A stretch of DNA of 36,791 nt from JAEUMD01 sp044222395 (GTDB taxonomy: Bacteria > Pseudomonadota > Alphaproteobacteria > Rhizobiales > Hyphomicrobiaceae): the NCBI GenBank assembly GCA_044222395.1, contig JBGANK010000032.1, positions 1-36,791 of the forward strand. Direction: 5' to 3'. The notes below the pieces were generated by a model that worked only from the letters and a program-made list of their open reading frames with translations, did no database searches and was not told the DNA's origin. The first letter of the stretch is position 1. Every line of letters begins with the position of its first letter. Both the position numbers and the translations under genes were made by a program. This document shows positions 1 through 8,166 of this stretch, piece after piece.

Positions 1-2
1 GG

Positions 3-851
3 CTCTTCATATTTGCGGCTGGCTTCCGCCAGGTGCTCGGCGTGTCGATCATTCCGCCCTACACGACATACGTGCTCTACGAGACGTTCGTGACGCCGGG
101 TCTCGTTGGCATGATCCTGCTCTTCAACGCCATGCAGTCGTCGCTGTCGATGGTGTATGACCGCGAAACGGGCGCGATGCGCACGCTGCTGGTGAGCCCG
201 TTTCCGCGCTCGTTCCTGCTGACGTCGAAGCTGTTGGGCGGCGTACTGGTGGCTGTGCTTCAAGCCTACACGTTCTTGTTCGTGGCTCGCCTGTGGGAGA
301 GCTGGACCTGGGACAATGCTCTGTCGGGCTCGTGGCGGTGGGACGCGATCTTCGAGAGCCTGGCCGCGATGGTTCGTGCGCTCGCCGCCAATCTTGGCCA
401 GACCTTGGTCCAGTTCACCAATGTCGACCCGCCGCCCATGGGCTACGCCACGGTGCTCATTGCGTTGGTGCTGGCCGGGCTCATGCTGGGCTCGATCGCA
501 TTGCTGATGTCGTCGCTCATCAAGCAGCTGGAGAATTTCGCGGGCGTGATGAACTTCGTCATCTTCCCGATGTTCTTCATGTCGTCGGCGCTTTATCCGA
601 TCTGGCGCCTGCGGGAGTCGAGCCCGCTGCTCGCATCGCTGGCGACCGCCAACCCATTCACGCACGCCGTCGAGCTCATTCGGTTCGCCCTATATGGTCA
701 GTTCGGTCCGCAGCTGGAGGGCGGTGGCACCGACCTCACGCATCTCATCATCGTCGTGGGTTGCACCGTGGTGTTCCTTAGCGCGGCCATCTTCGCCTAC
801 AATCCATCCAAGGGATTGATCGCGCGGCGCGGCGGACCAGGCAACGGCTGA
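3..851 (+). CDS. ABC-2 type exporter permease, PQQ/alcohol-associated (5' end outside window)
   Basis: The reading frame is open to the left edge, so the N-terminus is missing; the GTG at 33 is internal. The visible part has several hydrophobic segments and the E-T-G-A-M-R-T-L-L-V-S-P-F cytoplasmic loop typical of ABC-2 (NodJ/DrrB-like) export permeases. Its layout resembles the permease family found beside PQQ-dependent alcohol dehydrogenases (PedC-type). The substrate is unknown; the ATPase partner should lie just upstream of the window. The next gene begins 2 to 23 bases after the stop, so the two are probably co-transcribed. A roughly 45-residue W/A-rich stretch separates two membrane parts (about residues 85-130). 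The permease call is strong; the alcohol-system subtype rests on context and recall of the family. Confidence 0.85.
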   Translation, partial: LFIFAAGFRQVLGVSIIPPYTTYVLYETFVTPGLVGMILLFNAMQSSLSMVYDRETGAMRTLLVSPFPRSFLLTSKLLGGVLVAVLQAYTFLFVARLWESWTWDNALSGSWRWDAIFESLAAMVRALAANLGQTLVQFTNVDPPPMGYATVLIALVLAGLMLGSIALLMSSLIKQLENFAGVMNFVIFPMFFMSSALYPIWRLRESSPLLASLATANPFTHAVELIRFALYGQFGPQLEGGGTDLTHLIIVVGCTVVFLSAAIFAYNPSKGLIARRGGPGNG

Positions 852-874
852 TCGTGGAATTGAAGGCACCAATC

Positions 875-1621
875 ATGCAAATCGCTCCCACCATTCGCAT
901 CGCTCGCCCGACGCGCGTGCTGCCTGTTGCATTGAGCGCGGCGCTTGCGGTCCTAATGACCTTGATGCCACAGGCTGGCGCGCAGCAGCCGCCAGCCAGT
1001 GAGGCAAACCAGCCAGTCACCCAAGAAGCCGCGCGCTTGGCGGCCGAAGCAGCGCTGGCATCGAACGCCGACTGGCCTTGCGTGCAGCACAAGCAGCCGG
1101 TGCTGACGGCAGCGCAGATGTGGGATGGCCGCGAGGTCGCAGCGGATGGCAAGCGCTCGGAGGACGAGCAGGTCCGCAAGCTGGTCCCTGTTCTCGTCAG
1201 CCGTCGCATCCCGCTCGATGAAGCAGCCAAGGACATCAAGACGTTTGCCGACTCCCTGCCCAGCGAACAACGCGATGCAAAGCTGGCGGAGCTGTTCGAG
1301 GCGGTGCTTGCTGAAATCAATACATCGCGGTCTTCCGTGATGAATGGAATCGAGAGGTTCCAGCGTAGCCAGGTGCTGCGATCGAAAAAGCTCGAGACCG
1401 ATGGCACCGCGCTTGCGGAGCTGCAGAAGACAGCGGAAGCCGACCTCAAGAACCAGGACGCAGCCCGCCTCGCCCAGGAGGCGCAGACGCGCTACGACTG
1501 GGATGCGCGCGTTTTCCAGGAGCGGCAGAAGAACATGCCGATCGCTTGCGAGATTCCCGTCCTCATCGAGCAGCGCGCATTTGCGCTCGCGCAGGCCATC
1601 CGCGCCTTGATGGCCGATTGA
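875..1621 (+). CDS. Unknown secreted two-cysteine protein of the PQQ cluster
   Basis: No known domain recognised. The 248-residue product has a signal peptide (about residues 1-36, ending A-G-A-Q-Q), then a mostly helical, charged Ala/Glu/Arg-rich body with heptad-like stretches in the second half. It has one cysteine near the mature N-terminus (D-W-P-C at about residue 69) and one near the C-terminus (I-A-C-E), which could form a disulfide linking the two ends. I chose ATG 875; a GTG at 854 would add seven residues. It follows the ABC permease almost without a gap, suggesting one transcript and a periplasmic partner role in quinoprotein alcohol oxidation. That role is inferred from position only. 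Confidence 0.75.
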   Translation: MQIAPTIRIARPTRVLPVALSAALAVLMTLMPQAGAQQPPASEANQPVTQEAARLAAEAALASNADWPCVQHKQPVLTAAQMWDGREVAADGKRSEDEQVRKLVPVLVSRRIPLDEAAKDIKTFADSLPSEQRDAKLAELFEAVLAEINTSRSSVMNGIERFQRSQVLRSKKLETDGTALAELQKTAEADLKNQDAARLAQEAQTRYDWDARVFQERQKNMPIACEIPVLIEQRAFALAQAIRALMAD

Positions 1622-1879
1622 GCGAAATCTCGTCTGCTGCCGCGGAGCCGCTGGATCGTTACGAAAAGGTTTCGTGCCGCACCGTATTCGAACGATTCGT
1701 GCAACCAGTACGCGCGTCATCCAACATTGTCCGACAGATTGCGCGCTTGGCGCGTAGTGATTAATCGATTGAGAACCTAGAAACGAGGCTTTTGATTACA
1801 ACAATTGGTTTCACCGCTAGTGTCTCCCAAAGGCTGCTATTGGCACAATTGCGTGCGGAATGCCTGAAGGTCCGTGGTG

Positions 1880-3103
1880 ATGCACAGTTCGATCGGAAAG
1901 CGCATTGGAGTTCTGCTTCGTTCCTTCAGCAAGGAACGGGCGGGCAATGTTGCGTTCATGTTCACGCTGGTCTTCTTCACGCTCATGGCCTGCGTGGGCT
2001 TCGCCTTCGATACATCCCGGATCAATCGCGTCAGATCGCAGGTGACCGCCTCGCTCGATGCAGCGGCACTTGCAACGGCAAAGTCCCTGCGACTTGACAC
2101 GGCGACGGATGAGGAGCTCAAGGCTCTTGCGAAAGCCTATTTCGAGGCCAATTTGCGCGCGCAGAACCATACCGAGGGCAGGGTCGAGGAGTTGGACATC
2201 GTCATCAACCGCGAAAAAAGCGCGGTTACGGTTTCCACTGATGTCGTGCTGCCGACCGTCATCGGGCGCCTCTTCCACGTCAACGAGTTCCGTTCGCACC
2301 TTGTGGCCGGCTCGCTCTATGCTGCTCGCGACATCGAACTCGGCATGATGCTGGACGTCAGCGGATCGATGGGCGGAGCAAAAATCCAAGAACTGCGGAA
2401 TGCCGCCAAGGATCTCGTCAAGATCATTCTCGACGATTCGCGTGGACCTTCGAAGAACAAGATCGGCATTGCGCCCTATTCCACCTCCGTCAACGCTGGC
2501 GAATTCGCTCAGGCTGCCACGAATAATCCGAAAGCTCCGGTCGTTACGTGCGTGACCGAGCGCCCTGGCATCCACGCCTTTACCGATAAGGCCCCGAACG
2601 GGGCTCCGTTGGGAAAGAAATCGCTCTCGTGCACTAACAGTCCGGTGGTGCCACTGACGAGCGACCTGAAGTCGCTCGAAGATCAAATCAACCTGCTGTC
2701 GGCAGGCGGCAACACCGCCGGCCACCTTGGCATCGCCTGGGCCTGGTATATCATCTCGCCGAACTGGGCGTCGCTGTGGCCAGCCGCGAGCCAGCCAAAG
2801 CCGTATTCCGATCCGGAAGCTCTCAAGGCCGTCATCCTGATGACGGACGGTGAATTCAATACCTCATTCGAACCTGGAAATGGAAACTCGTCCAACCAGG
2901 GCAAGAAATTGTGCGACAACATCAAGGCCGCAGGCATCAAGGTGTTCACGGTCGGCTTCGAAGCGCCACCAGCCGCGCTTGCGGTGCTGCAGTACTGCAG
3001 TTCGAACGCGAAGTACTTCTTCGACGCGAAGAACGGCAACGAGTTGCGCGATGCGTTCAACACGATCGCCAAGGAGCTGACGGGTCTCAGGTTGACGATG
3101 TAG
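1880..3103 (+). CDS. TadG-like pilus-assembly protein with von Willebrand factor A domain
   Basis: The 407-residue product starts with a short cationic N-terminus and one membrane segment (about residues 22-44) preceded by E-R-A-G-N-V-A, the hallmark of Flp pilus TadE/TadG-like proteins. The C-terminal two thirds is a vWA domain with the metal-ion-dependent adhesion motif D-V-S-G-S-M at about 159-164 and a downstream M-T-D-G-E strand. Such proteins are anchored in the inner membrane and face the periplasm. I chose ATG 1880 because GAAGG at 1866-1870 is well spaced; two GTG codons lie just upstream. No other tad gene is in view, so it is an orphan inside the methanol-oxidation island. Binding partner unknown. 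Confidence 0.85.
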   Translation: MHSSIGKRIGVLLRSFSKERAGNVAFMFTLVFFTLMACVGFAFDTSRINRVRSQVTASLDAAALATAKSLRLDTATDEELKALAKAYFEANLRAQNHTEGRVEELDIVINREKSAVTVSTDVVLPTVIGRLFHVNEFRSHLVAGSLYAARDIELGMMLDVSGSMGGAKIQELRNAAKDLVKIILDDSRGPSKNKIGIAPYSTSVNAGEFAQAATNNPKAPVVTCVTERPGIHAFTDKAPNGAPLGKKSLSCTNSPVVPLTSDLKSLEDQINLLSAGGNTAGHLGIAWAWYIISPNWASLWPAASQPKPYSDPEALKAVILMTDGEFNTSFEPGNGNSSNQGKKLCDNIKAAGIKVFTVGFEAPPAALAVLQYCSSNAKYFFDAKNGNELRDAFNTIAKELTGLRLTM

Positions 3104-3161
3104 TCGTCGTGCGCCAGCGACGCTGCTTGAGCATGGCCAAGCCGGCGACTGAGAGACTGAG

Positions 3162-3842
3162 CTATTGGAAGCCCGGCTGCGGTTCCACGTTCTTGGTGTC
3201 CCGGCCGATCTCGCGCCAGCCGTCGGTTCCTTCAGGAAACCAGACGACCGCGGTGTATCCCCACGACAGGGCGCGCTTGGCAGCGTTCCATGACATCCAG
3301 CAATCGCGCAGGCAGAAGAAGACCAGCGGCCTCGTCCTGTCGTCGCCGGTGAGGCGCTGCAGCTCCTTGCGGAAATAGTCTTCAGGACCCGGGGCCAATC
3401 TGCCGTAACCTACGTTGGGAAGCCAGAAGGCACCCTCTATGCTGTCGTGCTTGGGCGTTCGCCAGACGGCGTTGGCTGGGAGGCCAGCAGGCTTGGGCGC
3501 CTGGGGATAGACATCCAGGAAGATGGCGCCCTCCTTGTCGCGCAAGGTGGCGGCTTCTTCGGCGGAGACCACACGCGCTCCTCGCAGCGTCTTGGGCACC
3601 GGCGAACGGTAGTCGTCCATGCGGTAGTCATCGGGCTCGGCCACTTCAATCGGCGCCGTACTGTGCTCTTGCGCGTGGGCCCGTGCCCAGGCCATGTCAC
3701 CATCAAGCGTAATGGGTGTGGCGAACATGACTGCCGCAAACGCCACGGTGATGACGAGTGCGCTCGCGGGTTGGCGAGGGACGTCCCGCAGAGCCGATCT
3801 TGAGCCAATGTCGTCACACGCCGTTGTTGTCGTGACCATCAT
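3162..3842 (-). CDS. PQQ-dependent catabolism-associated rhodanese-like cysteine-motif protein
   Basis: The 226-residue product has an N-terminal hydrophobic export segment (about residues 27-45) and a C-terminal rhodanese-like domain. Its active-site loop reads F-F-C-L-R-D-C-W-M-S-W-N-A-A-K, with Cys177, Cys181 and Trp182. This matches the family found beside PQQ dehydrogenases and named for a CxxCW motif; the spacing I read is C-x3-C-W. The paired cysteines suggest a periplasmic redox or sulfur-transfer role, but no reaction is established. It is the last gene of the xoxF-G-J direction, 221 bases after xoxJ, so it may be read through or have its own promoter. No good ribosome-binding site precedes the ATG at 3842, so the true start may lie a few codons in. 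Confidence 0.88.
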   Translation of the reverse strand: MMVTTTTACDDIGSRSALRDVPRQPASALVITVAFAAVMFATPITLDGDMAWARAHAQEHSTAPIEVAEPDDYRMDDYRSPVPKTLRGARVVSAEEAATLRDKEGAIFLDVYPQAPKPAGLPANAVWRTPKHDSIEGAFWLPNVGYGRLAPGPEDYFRKELQRLTGDDRTRPLVFFCLRDCWMSWNAAKRALSWGYTAVVWFPEGTDGWREIGRDTKNVEPQPGFQ

Positions 3843-4063
3843 GCACCCATGTCGGATAGGCTTAGGGATTGGAGGGCACGTCCCGCGCGGGGATGATCCG
3901 CTTTGGGTACGCGACCTGGTCCAGAACCAAGTCTCGAGCTGCGTTGAGGCTCAAACGGCGCCATTCAAGTACACGAGCCGCGCGAAAGGCGCAGTTGAAA
4001 CGTCTAGAGCAACGTTATTCAACGGACAAATTGCAAGGCGATTCCGTCCGGGGGGTTGAAGCA

Positions 4064-4912
4064 CTAGCTGCGCGGCTCGGTGATCTGCTTGTTGTCCTCG
4101 TCGAGCAGCGGCACGCCGTATTCGAGCAGAACCTTGTCGATCTTGCCCTGTTCCTTGGCGATGACCTGGTTGAGCTGCTTCTTCCAGACGTCGTCACCCT
4201 GCCGCACGCCCATGGTGATGCGATAGGCCATGCGCGGTCCGATCGATTCCTTGATCAGCGGCTTCACCACCAACGGCTCGCCGCCCTGCCTGGAGAAGTA
4301 CCCCGCAATCGGACCCCACAGGATGCCGGCATCGACCTCTCCCTTGCGGATATCCTCGATCATCCGCTCGGCGGGCGATTCGAAGCGGCGATCAACGGTC
4401 AGCGGATAGGGCCTCGCAGTCGTCATCAGGCCGATCCTGGCCATGATGTCGCCGGGTGGCGTGCCGGCGACAATGCCAATCCGTTGTCCCTTGAGCCGCT
4501 CGTCATCGAGGCTCTCGACCCCTTCCAGCTTGCTGCCCTTGCGGTACAGGATGGCGTAGGTCGAGCGGTAGTAGTGATTGGTGTTGAGAACCAGTTCGTC
4601 GCCCTGGGCGTATCCGATTACGACATCGCACGCCTTGGCAAAAAGCGTGCGGCGGATGAAGCCGGTGGCCTGCGGAAACCAGGTGTATTCGACGGGAATG
4701 CCCAGCGCCTGGCCAACGATGTCAGCGATCTTGTTCTCGAAGCCTTCGCTCTTTTGATTCGAGAAGGGCATGTTGGCAGGGTCTGCGCACACGCGAAGCA
4801 CGCGCCGATTTACCAGGTCGGCGTGCTGCCCCTCTACGGCTGCGGCGGGGCACATGCCGCCGAAACCAGTCATCGCAAGTGCCAGGACAAGCGTCGCAAC
4901 GGTTCTAGCCAC
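4064..4912 (-). CDS. xoxJ: XoxJ, periplasmic substrate-binding-like protein of methanol dehydrogenase
   Basis: XoxJ/MxaJ proteins have a periplasmic solute-binding fold (SBP family 3) and are thought to assist quinoprotein methanol dehydrogenase maturation or activity rather than transport. After the signal peptide (about 1-27, ending A-A-A-V-E-G) the product begins L-R-V-C-A-D-P-A-N-M-P-F-S-N, the standard opening of this family, and later has G-I-V-A-G-T-P-P-G and G-E-V-D-A-G-I-L-W-G-P-I. I placed the start at GTG 4912, which overlaps the xoxG stop and has AAGG nine bases upstream; this gives 282 residues with a clean signal peptide. An upstream codon at 4993 would add 27 residues unlike a signal sequence. 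The overlap suggests translational coupling to xoxG. Confidence 0.92.
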   Translation of the reverse strand: MARTVATLVLALAMTGFGGMCPAAAVEGQHADLVNRRVLRVCADPANMPFSNQKSEGFENKIADIVGQALGIPVEYTWFPQATGFIRRTLFAKACDVVIGYAQGDELVLNTNHYYRSTYAILYRKGSKLEGVESLDDERLKGQRIGIVAGTPPGDIMARIGLMTTARPYPLTVDRRFESPAERMIEDIRKGEVDAGILWGPIAGYFSRQGGEPLVVKPLIKESIGPRMAYRITMGVRQGDDVWKKQLNQVIAKEQGKIDKVLLEYGVPLLDEDNKQITEPRS

Positions 4913-5468
4913 CGAAGCACGCCTTGTCGTAGTCGTTTGCGGCCGCCGGTTTGTCGTCACGTCCGACGGGACGACCGCGCCCGAGTGCCCCATCGGCGCG
5001 GGCCTTCAGGTAGATGTAGAGATCGTCGATGTAGCACATGACGTTCTTGTTGTCGCCGAGCGCCGGCATGACGCTCTTGGCACCATCAGGCGTCGTGCGC
5101 TCGCGGCCCGAAGCGACAACGCCGACGAAGTCGCCGTAGCTCAAGTTCTTGAGCGACTCGACCAGGGCCGGAGCGTAGGTCGAGCCCTCGCCTTCCGGAC
5201 CGTGGCAGACATGGCATTCCGAATGATAGCGGCGGAAGCCGGAATACGCGTACCAGTCGAGGATGCCGTCGGCCTTGACACGGTAGGTCGGGTCGCCGTC
5301 GGGCGTCGTCCACTTTCCGTTTTCTTCCTTGGCGCCCTTTTGCGTCTTGGCGCCATCCGGCAGAGTCACCATTTCAGGCCCGGCCGCAATGGCGGACGAC
5401 ACCGTCACTCCAACCACGCCAAGGCTCAGAACGGCTACGGCGATCGCTGGAAAACCAAATTTCTTCAC
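4905..5468 (-). CDS. xoxG: XoxG, methanol-metabolism cytochrome c (electron acceptor of XoxF)
   Basis: XoxG is the periplasmic cytochrome that takes electrons from the PQQ of XoxF. The 187-residue product has a signal peptide (about 1-29), a single heme-c site C85-H-V-C88-H89, a likely axial methionine in S-V-M-P-A-L-G at 134, and two further cysteines at 145 and 184. That four-cysteine layout matches the methanol-associated cytochrome family. The start is GTG 5468, supported by GAGGAAGCGC just upstream. The stop overlaps xoxJ. A 416-base gap with tandem repeats separates it from xoxF, so its level is probably set separately from xoxF. Confidence 0.94.
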   Translation of the reverse strand: MKKFGFPAIAVAVLSLGVVGVTVSSAIAAGPEMVTLPDGAKTQKGAKEENGKWTTPDGDPTYRVKADGILDWYAYSGFRRYHSECHVCHGPEGEGSTYAPALVESLKNLSYGDFVGVVASGRERTTPDGAKSVMPALGDNKNVMCYIDDLYIYLKARADGALGRGRPVGRDDKPAAANDYDKACFGG

Positions 5469-5540
5469 GCGCTTCCTCTCTATCGCTTTCAGCTTTTCTT
5501 GTTGTCGGTTCTTATTGTTCTCATTTCTTGTTGTTCTGAC

Positions 5541-5570
5541 TGTCCCGATCTGTCCCGATCTGTCCCGATG
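5541..5570 (-). repeat. Three tandem 10-base repeats in the xoxG leader
   Basis: TGTCCCGATC occurs twice exactly and a third time with the last base changed (plus-strand reading). The block is bracketed by direct copies of TTGTTCTGA at 5531-5539 and 5572-5580. The 10-base period equals one DNA helical turn. In the xoxG mRNA it reads as three ATCGGGACAG units about 70-100 bases before the start codon. Confidence 0.85.
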
Positions 5571-5832
5571 GTTGTTCTGATAACAGATGCTAACTGCCCT
5601 AGCTGACTACATTACGGCAATCGGGCGACTTGGGCTTCTCCAGTGCTGCCTGCCGAAATCAAATTCTGCTGAAGTCCCTGAGCCCTGCCTCAGATGTCGA
5701 GCCATTGATGCATCGTGCCCGCTGTCACGTCCCCGTGCAAGACGATGAGCAGCAAGGGGACCGGAAACCAACCGCCGAGGGCTGACACTGGCGCGCTTCT
5801 CGAATTTTGCGCCTCTCGTATTTTATAAGGAA

Positions 5833-5861
5833 GCCGGCGCGAGGGAGCACCCCGCGCCGGC
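5833..5861 (-). terminator. Hairpin after xoxF, possible terminator or attenuator
   Basis: A perfect 9-base-pair stem (GCCGGCGCG at 5833-5841 with CGCGCCGGC at 5853-5861) with an 11-base loop lies 23 bases after the xoxF stop. The downstream tail in the xoxF direction is TTCCTTATAAAA, only weakly U-rich, so it may terminate partially or protect the xoxF mRNA 3' end. Confidence 0.5.
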
Positions 5862-5884
5862 AAATAGTGCCTCAGTCTTTAGGC

Positions 5885-7687
5885 TTATGGCAGCGTGAAG
5901 ACCGTCAGAACGCCACCGAGCGCGGTGTAGTTCTTCAGACCAGCGTAGCCACCGACAGCGCCCAGACCGTCATTCGGGTTTGTCAAGCCGGCTGCGAGAC
6001 CGATGCCTGCCCAGCCACCGATGCCCGAGAGCAGAGCGACGTACTGCTTGCCCTTGTGAGCATAGGTCATGACGTTACCGATGATGCCGGAAGCCGTCTT
6101 GAACTTGAACAGCTCCTTGCCATCCTTCGGATCGACTGCCTTCAGGTAGCCCTCGAGGGTACCGTAGAAGACGACGTCGCCAGCAGTCGCCAGAGCGCCG
6201 GACCAGACCGAGAACGGCTCAGGCTTCGACCAGACGATCTTGCCCTCGCCAGCGTCCCAGGCAATGAAGTTGCCCATGCCGCCATGGCTGTTGGGTGCCG
6301 GATACATGGAGAGCGTGGCGCCCACGTAAGGCTGGCCAGCCGTGTACGAAACCTTGAAGGGCTCGTAGTCCATGCAGACGTGGTTGGTCGGCACATAGAA
6401 TTGGCCAGTCTTCGGCGAGAAGGTTGCCGGCTGCTGGTCTTTTGATCCGAGTGCCGCAGGGCAGATGCCCTTCGTGTTCACGTCAGCACCGTTCTTCGCC
6501 GTCGAGTACTTGTCGACGACATAAGGACGACCGTAGTTCGGCTTGGACGGATCCATTTCGACGCCGGTCGACCAGTTGACGGCAGGGTCATACTTCTCGG
6601 CGACGAGCAGCTCGCCCGTGCCACGATCGAGCGTATAGCCGAAGCCGTTACGATCGAAGTGGACGGCGACCTTGCGGTCCTTACCCTTGACCTTGATGTC
6701 AGCGAGGATGACCTCGTTGATGCCATCGTAGTCCCACTCGTCGAACGGGGTCATCTGATAGACCCACTTGGCAACGCCGGTGTCGACGTCACGACCCCAA
6801 AGGGTCATCGACCACTTGTTGTCGCCAGGACGCTGTGTCGGGTTCCAGGTCGAGGGGTTGCCCGAACCGTAGTACATCAGGTTCAGAGCGGGGTCATAAG
6901 AGAACCAACCCCAGGTGCAGCCGCCACCGATCTTCCACTGGTCGCCCTGCCAGGTCTTGAGCGAGCTGTCCTTGCCGACCGGCTTGCCGAGCGACATGGT
7001 CTTCTCACCGTCGACCAGGATCTGATCGTCTGGACCGATGGAGTAGCCGCGCCACACCTTCTTGCCCGACTTCATGTCGTAGGCCGTGACGTGGCACTGC
7101 ACGCCGAACTCGCCGCCAGAAATGCCGACGATGACCTTGTCCTTGACCGGAAGCACGGTTGCGGTGTTGGTTTCACCCTTCTTCGGGTCGCCGTTGACCG
7201 CTTTCCAGATCTCCTTGCCGTTCTTGGCATCGAGCGCGACGACAGTCGTGTCGGCCTGATGCAGGAAGATCATGCCGTCTGCATAGGCCAGACCGCGGTT
7301 GACGGTGTCGCAGCACATGACGGGAATGACGGAGGGATCCTGCTTGGGCTCATATTTCCAGAGGATCTTGCCTTCGTTGTTCAGATCAAGCGCATAGACG
7401 ATGTTGGGGAACGGGGTATGAACGTACATCGTTTCGCCGATCACGATGGGAGATCCCTCGTGACCGCGCAGCACGCCGGTCGAGAAGGTCCACGCGACCT
7501 TCAGGTTCTTCACGTTGTCCTTGTTGATTTGATCCAGCTTTGAATAGCGCTGGTTGAAGTAGTCGCCGGTCTGAAGCACCCACTGATTTGGATTGGCAGT
7601 CTGCTTCAGCACGTCGTCGTTCGCCAACGCGGGCGAAGCGATGAACGTTGTGGCGAGCAATGCACCGGTGAGTGCACTCTTTCGCAT
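5885..7687 (-). CDS. xoxF: XoxF, lanthanide-dependent PQQ methanol dehydrogenase
   Basis: Periplasmic oxidation of methanol, passing electrons to XoxG. The 600-residue product has a signal peptide (about 1-22), vicinal Cys125-Cys126, and the quinoprotein beta-propeller with repeated G-K-x-x-W blades. Predicted metal/PQQ ligands are Glu193 (G-G-E-F-G-V), Asn277 (G-S-G-N-P-S-T-W) and catalytic Asp319. The key residue is Asp321 in D-E-W-D-Y-D-G: calcium MxaF enzymes have Ala there, lanthanide XoxF enzymes have Asp. The overall look fits the XoxF5 clade, though I cannot run a tree. A strong AAGGAGG (7695-7701) sits seven bases before the ATG. It heads the xoxF-G-J set and diverges from the metallohydrolase/SoxYZ-like pair. 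Confidence 0.97.
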   Translation of the reverse strand: MRKSALTGALLATTFIASPALANDDVLKQTANPNQWVLQTGDYFNQRYSKLDQINKDNVKNLKVAWTFSTGVLRGHEGSPIVIGETMYVHTPFPNIVYALDLNNEGKILWKYEPKQDPSVIPVMCCDTVNRGLAYADGMIFLHQADTTVVALDAKNGKEIWKAVNGDPKKGETNTATVLPVKDKVIVGISGGEFGVQCHVTAYDMKSGKKVWRGYSIGPDDQILVDGEKTMSLGKPVGKDSSLKTWQGDQWKIGGGCTWGWFSYDPALNLMYYGSGNPSTWNPTQRPGDNKWSMTLWGRDVDTGVAKWVYQMTPFDEWDYDGINEVILADIKVKGKDRKVAVHFDRNGFGYTLDRGTGELLVAEKYDPAVNWSTGVEMDPSKPNYGRPYVVDKYSTAKNGADVNTKGICPAALGSKDQQPATFSPKTGQFYVPTNHVCMDYEPFKVSYTAGQPYVGATLSMYPAPNSHGGMGNFIAWDAGEGKIVWSKPEPFSVWSGALATAGDVVFYGTLEGYLKAVDPKDGKELFKFKTASGIIGNVMTYAHKGKQYVALLSGIGGWAGIGLAAGLTNPNDGLGAVGGYAGLKNYTALGGVLTVFTLP

Positions 7688-8166
7688 CGCGTTTCCTCCT
7701 TAAGGTTCTTGCCACGCTTGCAAGGTGGCAGCTGTCGTCAGCGTGTCACGGGCCGCGGGAGAGGACGTCAAGGTGCGTCCTGTTTTTCGTTATTGCTCCG
7801 ACGGACCTACGAAACGGACCCGTGTCACTTGATCGTGATGAGTCCTGAAGTCGCAGCTACCGAGCGGCATCTAGACACTTTTTCCTGCAGCTTGCAAGAC
7901 TAAGGTCGACATGAAAATCGAGCGGCACGGTGAAGGCGTGTTTACCCTTGGCGATAGGACAATGTTGCTGACCTATTTTGCGCGCATATTTCCGAAGCAT
8001 TTCGCACTGCACTCGCACCGCGAAGCGCGCCAAGGAAAGTTTGCGCCGCGCGTGTGCAAGCAATATTGACATTCGCGAAAGTCGTTGTGCAGAGGCTGGA
8101 AATCATATCGCGAATGACGAATATCGAAGCTTGTGCAAGAACGCGGAGATCGCTTGGAGTTGCAGC
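7688..8166. other. Divergent control region between xoxF and the relay metallohydrolase
   Basis: No convincing gene; an open frame entering from 7978 lacks a start with a ribosome-binding site. The stretch must hold the xoxF promoter and probably that of the divergent gene. Visible elements are a short hairpin in the xoxF leader (TGCCAC/GTGGCA at 7710-7715 and 7725-7730), two copies of CGTGTCAC (7742-7749, 7821-7828), two copies of ACGGACC (7801-7807, 7814-7820), and a TTGACG on the minus strand (7766-7771) without a good -10. None can be assigned to a regulator. Confidence 0.5.

Larger units (their letters stand above)
5469..5884 (-). other. Long xoxF-xoxG intergenic leader
   Basis: No coding potential seen. 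In xoxF transcription order it holds a GC-rich hairpin just after xoxF, about 260 bases of unremarkable sequence, three tandem 10-base repeats, then an A-rich leader with repeated GAACAA/ACAAGAA elements up to the xoxG ribosome-binding site. It could hold a xoxG promoter or an mRNA processing or stability element. Which one is not decidable from sequence. Confidence 0.6.

Noticed and set aside
1840..1856. Sigma-54-like TTGGCAC...GC before the TadG-like gene
   Set aside because: The GG-to-GC spacing is 9 or 13, not the required 12, and there is no activator nearby.
5807..7543. Long plus-strand open frames across xoxF
   Set aside because: They are antisense to a gene with clear catalytic motifs; GC-rich codon bias produces such shadows and their translations show no domains.
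7742..7771. Minus-strand TTGACG as a xoxF -35
   Set aside because: The hexamer at the correct spacing (TGACAC) is a poor -10, so I do not call a promoter.
7978..8166. Upstream 63 codons of the relay metallohydrolase frame
   Set aside because: Not signal-like, no ribosome-binding site at 7978; GGAG-supported GTG 8167 fits better.
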